The notes beneath the pieces are model-generated. The model made no database searches. It saw nothing but the letters and a program-made list of their open reading frames with translations, and was not told where the DNA came from. Shown one piece after another: positions 60,880 to 64,000 of a stretch of 64,000 nt of DNA. Source of the stretch: Bacillus sp. ISL-18 (GTDB lineage: Bacteria > Bacillota > Bacilli > Bacillales > Cytobacillaceae). Where the stretch lies: positions 62,001 to 126,000 of the forward strand of contig NZ_JAGGQG010000013.1 of NCBI RefSeq assembly GCF_018613415.1, given 5' to 3'. How positions within the stretch are numbered: position 1 is the first letter of the stretch; every line of letters starts with the position of its first letter. The position numbers were made by a program, and so were the translations under genes.

Positions 60880-61881
60880 ATGAGCAGATTATCCATCATC
60901 GCGTATTCTGTTGGAAGTTTGTTTTTCTTAATTAGTTGCTCATTTTCATTCTATTATGGCTACAAGGTAATCACGCATGATTTACCTAAGGAACAGAAAA
61001 CAGTAGAAAAGTATAACTATCATTTTGTGCTAGTTCCAGAAGAGCTAGACAATGAATATTGGAAGCTTGTCGAAAAAGGCGCAGAGGATGCGGCCAATAA
61101 ATATGGAGTGCTTCTGGAATATGCTGGTCCAAAGCAGGCAAACATTGATGATCATGTGAAGACGATTGAAATGTCAGCTGCCTCCAAAGTAGATGGAATC
61201 ATGACTCAAGGATTGAGTGATGAGCAATTTACACCGCTGATCGACCGGGTCGTAGCCAGCGGGATTCCTGTTGTAACCGTTGATACCGATGCTGCTAACA
61301 GTAGAAGAATGGCCTATATTGGAACCGATAATTATTATGCGGGTTATTTGGCAGGGAAAGCTTTGATAGCGGATACATTTGGGAAGGTAAATGTCGCCAT
61401 CATTACTGGCAGCTTTTACGCGAATCATATGCAGCAGCGGGTCAAGGGGTTTGAAGATGCCGTTAAACCGGAACCAAGAATTAACATCATTGCGGTGGAA
61501 GAATCCGAGATTAGCAGGGTAAAGGCAGCAGAAAAGGCCAATCAAATCTTACAGGATCATCCGGAGGTTACAGCCTTTTTTGGTACAAGCGCCCTTGATG
61601 GAATTGAAATAGCCCATGTGGTCAAAAAATATCATAAACAAAAGCAGATCTATATTATTGGCTTTGACACGCTCCCAGAAACAATGGAGTTTATTCGTGA
61701 GGGCACCATCCATGCAACCGTTGTTCAGGAACCATATCAAATGGGGTATGGAGCCGTTAAAATGATGATTGATCTTATTCAAGGAAAAAAGGTTCCGCCA
61801 GTCGTCCATACTGATACTCGGATTTTAAGAAAAGCGGATCTGCCTGTGAGTAATCAGTTCCGAAGGGCGGTTGACCAATGA
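60880..61881 (+). CDS. Membrane-anchored sugar-binding sensor protein
   Basis: A 333-residue protein: one N-terminal membrane helix (a LISC stretch is lipobox-like but followed by further hydrophobic residues) and then an extracellular RbsB/XylF-type binding domain (FVLVPEELDNEYWKLVEKGAEDAA near 50, DGIMTQGLSDEQFTPLIDRV near 105, VVTVDTDAANSRRMAYIGTDNYYAG near 132-156). Coupling to a YesM/LytS-type kinase by an ATGA overlap suggests it presents the sugar signal to that kinase, like XylFII with LytS in clostridia. ATG at 60880 is chosen for its GGAG and for starting just before the helix; an ATG at 60856 is possible. Confidence 0.85.
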   Translation: MSRLSIIAYSVGSLFFLISCSFSFYYGYKVITHDLPKEQKTVEKYNYHFVLVPEELDNEYWKLVEKGAEDAANKYGVLLEYAGPKQANIDDHVKTIEMSAASKVDGIMTQGLSDEQFTPLIDRVVASGIPVVTVDTDAANSRRMAYIGTDNYYAGYLAGKALIADTFGKVNVAIITGSFYANHMQQRVKGFEDAVKPEPRINIIAVEESEISRVKAAEKANQILQDHPEVTAFFGTSALDGIEIAHVVKKYHKQKQIYIIGFDTLPETMEFIREGTIHATVVQEPYQMGYGAVKMMIDLIQGKKVPPVVHTDTRILRKADLPVSNQFRRAVDQ

Positions 61882-63362
61882 TGCTATTTCGGATCCGTTC
61901 TAAACTATTACTCTATTTTATTGTCCTAGTCGTTTTACTGACCTCAGTCGGAATGTTCTTTTATGACAGAAGTGAAAAACTTGTTTCTGAGTACGATGAA
62001 AGCTTTGAACGTTTTCTTTTACTGAATGATATCTCACAGAGAAGTAATCTCCTTACAGAAAAGCTGCATGGATATATCTTAGATAAGGAAAAAACATATC
62101 TTCATGACTATCGAAGCGAAAAGTTGAAGTTAATTAAGGACCAGAAGAGACTGATTAAAGTGATGAACAGCAATGATGTGACCCTTACAAATTATAAAAA
62201 TATGATTGACAGCTTCCTAGATGAGGGAGATGCTACCATCGGCACATTTGAGCAGGATCAAATTAATCAATATTCAAACCACTTTAACGAAGTTTTGAAA
62301 ATTAACTCGTTTCTTCAGGAAAGTACACTGGCTTTATTGAATAATAAATTAACTGATTATCAAAAATTCTATGATCAAATGGAGCAGCAAAATCATTTTT
62401 ATAAGCTCCTGTCGATGTCCTTATTCGCGGCGGCCTTTTTCCTTAGCACTTTATTGGCATTATGGATTTCCGGCGGGATTACAAGGCCGATTAGTATGCT
62501 ATCAAGTGCTGCAAAAGAGATAGCAACAGGCAATTTATCCGGTGATGATATTAAAATAACCACAAAGGATGAGCTCAAGCTTTTAACAGAAACATTTAAT
62601 CAAATGCGTACGAATTTAAAAGTACTGGTTACTGAGATTAAACAACAAGGTGAACTCGATAAGCTGTTAAAAGAATTAGAGTTAAGAAGTCTGCAAAACC
62701 AAATCAATCCGCACTTTTTATTTAATACCCTCAATACTGTTTCAAAGATGGCCTACCTTGAAGAAGCGGAGGAGACGTCAAGGTTGATCGAAGCAGTTGC
62801 CGCATTATTACGCTACAATTTAAGTGATTTCGATAAGGTCTCAACCTTAAGAGATGAAGTAAGTATTGTGAAAGAGTATTTCTTTATTCAAAAAACAAGA
62901 TTCGGTGATCGAATTCAATTTATTACGGATATTCAAGAGGAATATTTGGATATGGAAATCCCGAGTTTGGTTCTCCAGCCGTTAATTGAGAACGCCTTCA
63001 TTCATGGCGTTGAAGAATATGAAGAAAATGGTGTGATCGAGCTCCATATTTATCGGCTGAATGACCGTATAAATGTAGAAGTCATCGATAACGGAGTAGG
63101 AATGGACGAGCGGACGAAAAAGAAACTAACTAATTACGTCCATCATTTCGAATTAGAGGAAACCGCTGAAAAGGCTAAGCCAAAAGGTCAATCCAATGGG
63201 ATTGCAGTCAAAAATGTGATTAGAAGGCTGCAGCTTTTTTACCATAGAAAAGATATTGTTGAAATAGAATCAGAACTAAACAATGGAACCATTTTCCGAC
63301 TGACGATTCCTGTCGCAGCCAAAGGAGGAACCGAACTTGTTGAAAATTCTTATAGCAGATGA
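61878..63362 (+). CDS. YesM/LytS-type sensor histidine kinase
   Basis: A 494-residue membrane kinase with one helix at about 9-28, an extracellular sensor of ~145 residues, a second helix at 178-198, a HAMP domain (ITRPISMLSSAAKEIATGNL, 201-220), and a His_kinase domain with the phospho-acceptor His279 in QINPHFLFNTLN. The HATPase domain follows with LQPLIENAFIHG and DNGVGMD. It shares ATGA with the sugar-binding gene and overlaps the regulator gene, forming a three-protein relay. Confidence 0.92.
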   Translation: MMLFRIRSKLLLYFIVLVVLLTSVGMFFYDRSEKLVSEYDESFERFLLLNDISQRSNLLTEKLHGYILDKEKTYLHDYRSEKLKLIKDQKRLIKVMNSNDVTLTNYKNMIDSFLDEGDATIGTFEQDQINQYSNHFNEVLKINSFLQESTLALLNNKLTDYQKFYDQMEQQNHFYKLLSMSLFAAAFFLSTLLALWISGGITRPISMLSSAAKEIATGNLSGDDIKITTKDELKLLTETFNQMRTNLKVLVTEIKQQGELDKLLKELELRSLQNQINPHFLFNTLNTVSKMAYLEEAEETSRLIEAVAALLRYNLSDFDKVSTLRDEVSIVKEYFFIQKTRFGDRIQFITDIQEEYLDMEIPSLVLQPLIENAFIHGVEEYEENGVIELHIYRLNDRINVEVIDNGVGMDERTKKKLTNYVHHFELEETAEKAKPKGQSNGIAVKNVIRRLQLFYHRKDIVEIESELNNGTIFRLTIPVAAKGGTELVENSYSR

Positions 63363-64000
63363 TGAGGTACTCGAACGAAAAGCAGTAGCAAAAATCATTC
63401 AAAGCTCTAAAGCGGATGTCATGGTGATTGGGGAAGCACAGAACGGAAGAATTGCGATTGAAATGGCCCAAGAACATCGGCCTGACATCATCTTTATGGA
63501 TATAAAAATGCCTGGGATTGATGGCGTTCAAGCGGTGAAGGAAATTAAAAAGTTCGATCAGGGTATTCGTTTTATCATGGTTTCAGCATTTAATACGTTT
63601 GAATATGCAAAGGAGGTCATGCAGCAAGGGGTAAAGGAATACATTCTCAAGCCAAGCAGTAAAAAGGACCTTCTTGAAAGCATGCAGCGGGTCGCAGAGG
63701 AAATCCAGTCAGAACTAAAGCAAAAGGAAGAACAGCAAAGCCTGAGAGCAAATCTGGACAGGGCCGTGTCGATTGCTCAAAAAGAATGGGTTACCTCCTT
63801 ACTAATGAACCAGGTGCAGGATATATCATTTGATGAATGGAGTCAGCTCCTTGGTGTAGAAATTACATCCGGATATATGATGTTATTTTCATTGAAATCA
63901 TCCTCTCAAACGGAATTGTCCCTGCCGGAAAAAGAAAAATGGTACAACTGGCTAAAGGATTCACTCCAATCGAATGTCGTCAAACATGAAATTATGGTGG
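63337..64000 (+). CDS. YesN-type response regulator (cut by the window edge)
   Basis: The open frame runs to the end of the window without a stop. The receiver domain is complete: the acidic pair in ILIADDEV, phospho-acceptor Asp in FMDIKMPGIDG, the switch residue in VSAFNTFEYA and Lys in YILKPS. The following ~100 residues start the helical linker seen before a C-terminal AraC DNA-binding domain, which would lie outside. Two TTG codons (63337 and 63340) follow AAAGGAGG, overlapping the kinase gene by about 26 bases. It probably activates sugar transport genes downstream. Confidence 0.88.
   Translation, partial: MLKILIADDEVLERKAVAKIIQSSKADVMVIGEAQNGRIAIEMAQEHRPDIIFMDIKMPGIDGVQAVKEIKKFDQGIRFIMVSAFNTFEYAKEVMQQGVKEYILKPSSKKDLLESMQRVAEEIQSELKQKEEQQSLRANLDRAVSIAQKEWVTSLLMNQVQDISFDEWSQLLGVEITSGYMMLFSLKSSSQTELSLPEKEKWYNWLKDSLQSNVVKHEIMV

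Noticed and set aside
1..64000. tRNA, rRNA, CRISPR, prophage or origin of replication
   Set aside because: No characteristic sequences were seen on either strand.

Overview
The window looks like chromosomal DNA of a low-to-moderate GC, endospore-forming-type member of the Bacillaceae (Bacillus, Neobacillus or Mesobacillus-like; I cannot name the species). The clues are a dltXABCD operon, a YclNOPQ-type siderophore transporter with a Fur box, a BirA operator in front of bioY, NagP, YkuK, a sporulation-type PAS kinase, CcpA cre-like sites, strong AGGAGG ribosome binding sites with frequent GTG and TTG starts, and dispersed TGGTGCCTGACACCA repeats known to me from bacilli. No rRNA, tRNA, CRISPR array, prophage or transposase was seen.

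Region 1 (1-23.3 kb) is a mosaic of mostly unlinked housekeeping and accessory genes. In order it holds an XRE/MmyB-type regulator, the leftward dlt operon for D-alanylation of teichoic acids (dltD is broken by a frameshift in an A run), an MFS transporter, a 166-bp structured repeat, an orphan TubZ/FtsZ-like GTPase, a TerC protein, a TSUP carrier, a Gfo/Idh/MocA oxidoreductase, the NagP PTS permease, a methyltransferase, a DUF418 membrane protein and a lipoprotein. These are followed by the Fur-controlled fpbNOPQ (yclNOPQ) iron-siderophore ABC operon, an orphan PAS-PAS histidine kinase, YkuK, a 52-residue zinc-ribbon protein, BioY and an unknown membrane protein.

Region 2 (23.3-64 kb) is a roughly 40-kb plant-polysaccharide utilisation island, best explained by arabinogalactan/galactan. 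Secreted enzymes cut outside the cell: GH2, a very large modular GH43, the GH53 endo-beta-1,4-galactanase GanB, two GH3 enzymes and an esterase. GanSPQ imports galacto-oligosaccharides, the cytoplasmic GH42 GanA splits them, and GalK, GalT and GalM feed galactose into the Leloir pathway. Two LacI-family repressors (GanR and GalR) sit in the cluster, and half-sites of the type AAGTAAAAT lie on the ganR and galK promoters. A second sub-cluster (AraC regulator, heterodimeric exporter-type ABC pair, heparinase II/III-like lyase, GH88 unsaturated glucuronyl hydrolase, DUF2264 protein) looks made for uronic-acid-containing side chains. Its only transporter has an exporter fold. The window ends in a sugar-sensing three-gene system (membrane-anchored sugar-binding protein, YesM/LytS-type kinase, YesN-type regulator, the last cut by the window edge).

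The most interesting items are: the uronide sub-cluster with its exporter-fold ABC pair and asymmetric ATPase sites; the orphan tubulin-like GTPase; the two inverted copies of a 21-bp operator-like sequence before the GH2 gene; the AAGTAAAAT half-sites overlapping the ganR and galK promoters; the dltD frameshift; and the dispersed short repeats, one of which supplies the stop codon of bioY. All database-level statements come from memory of the families; no searches were run.
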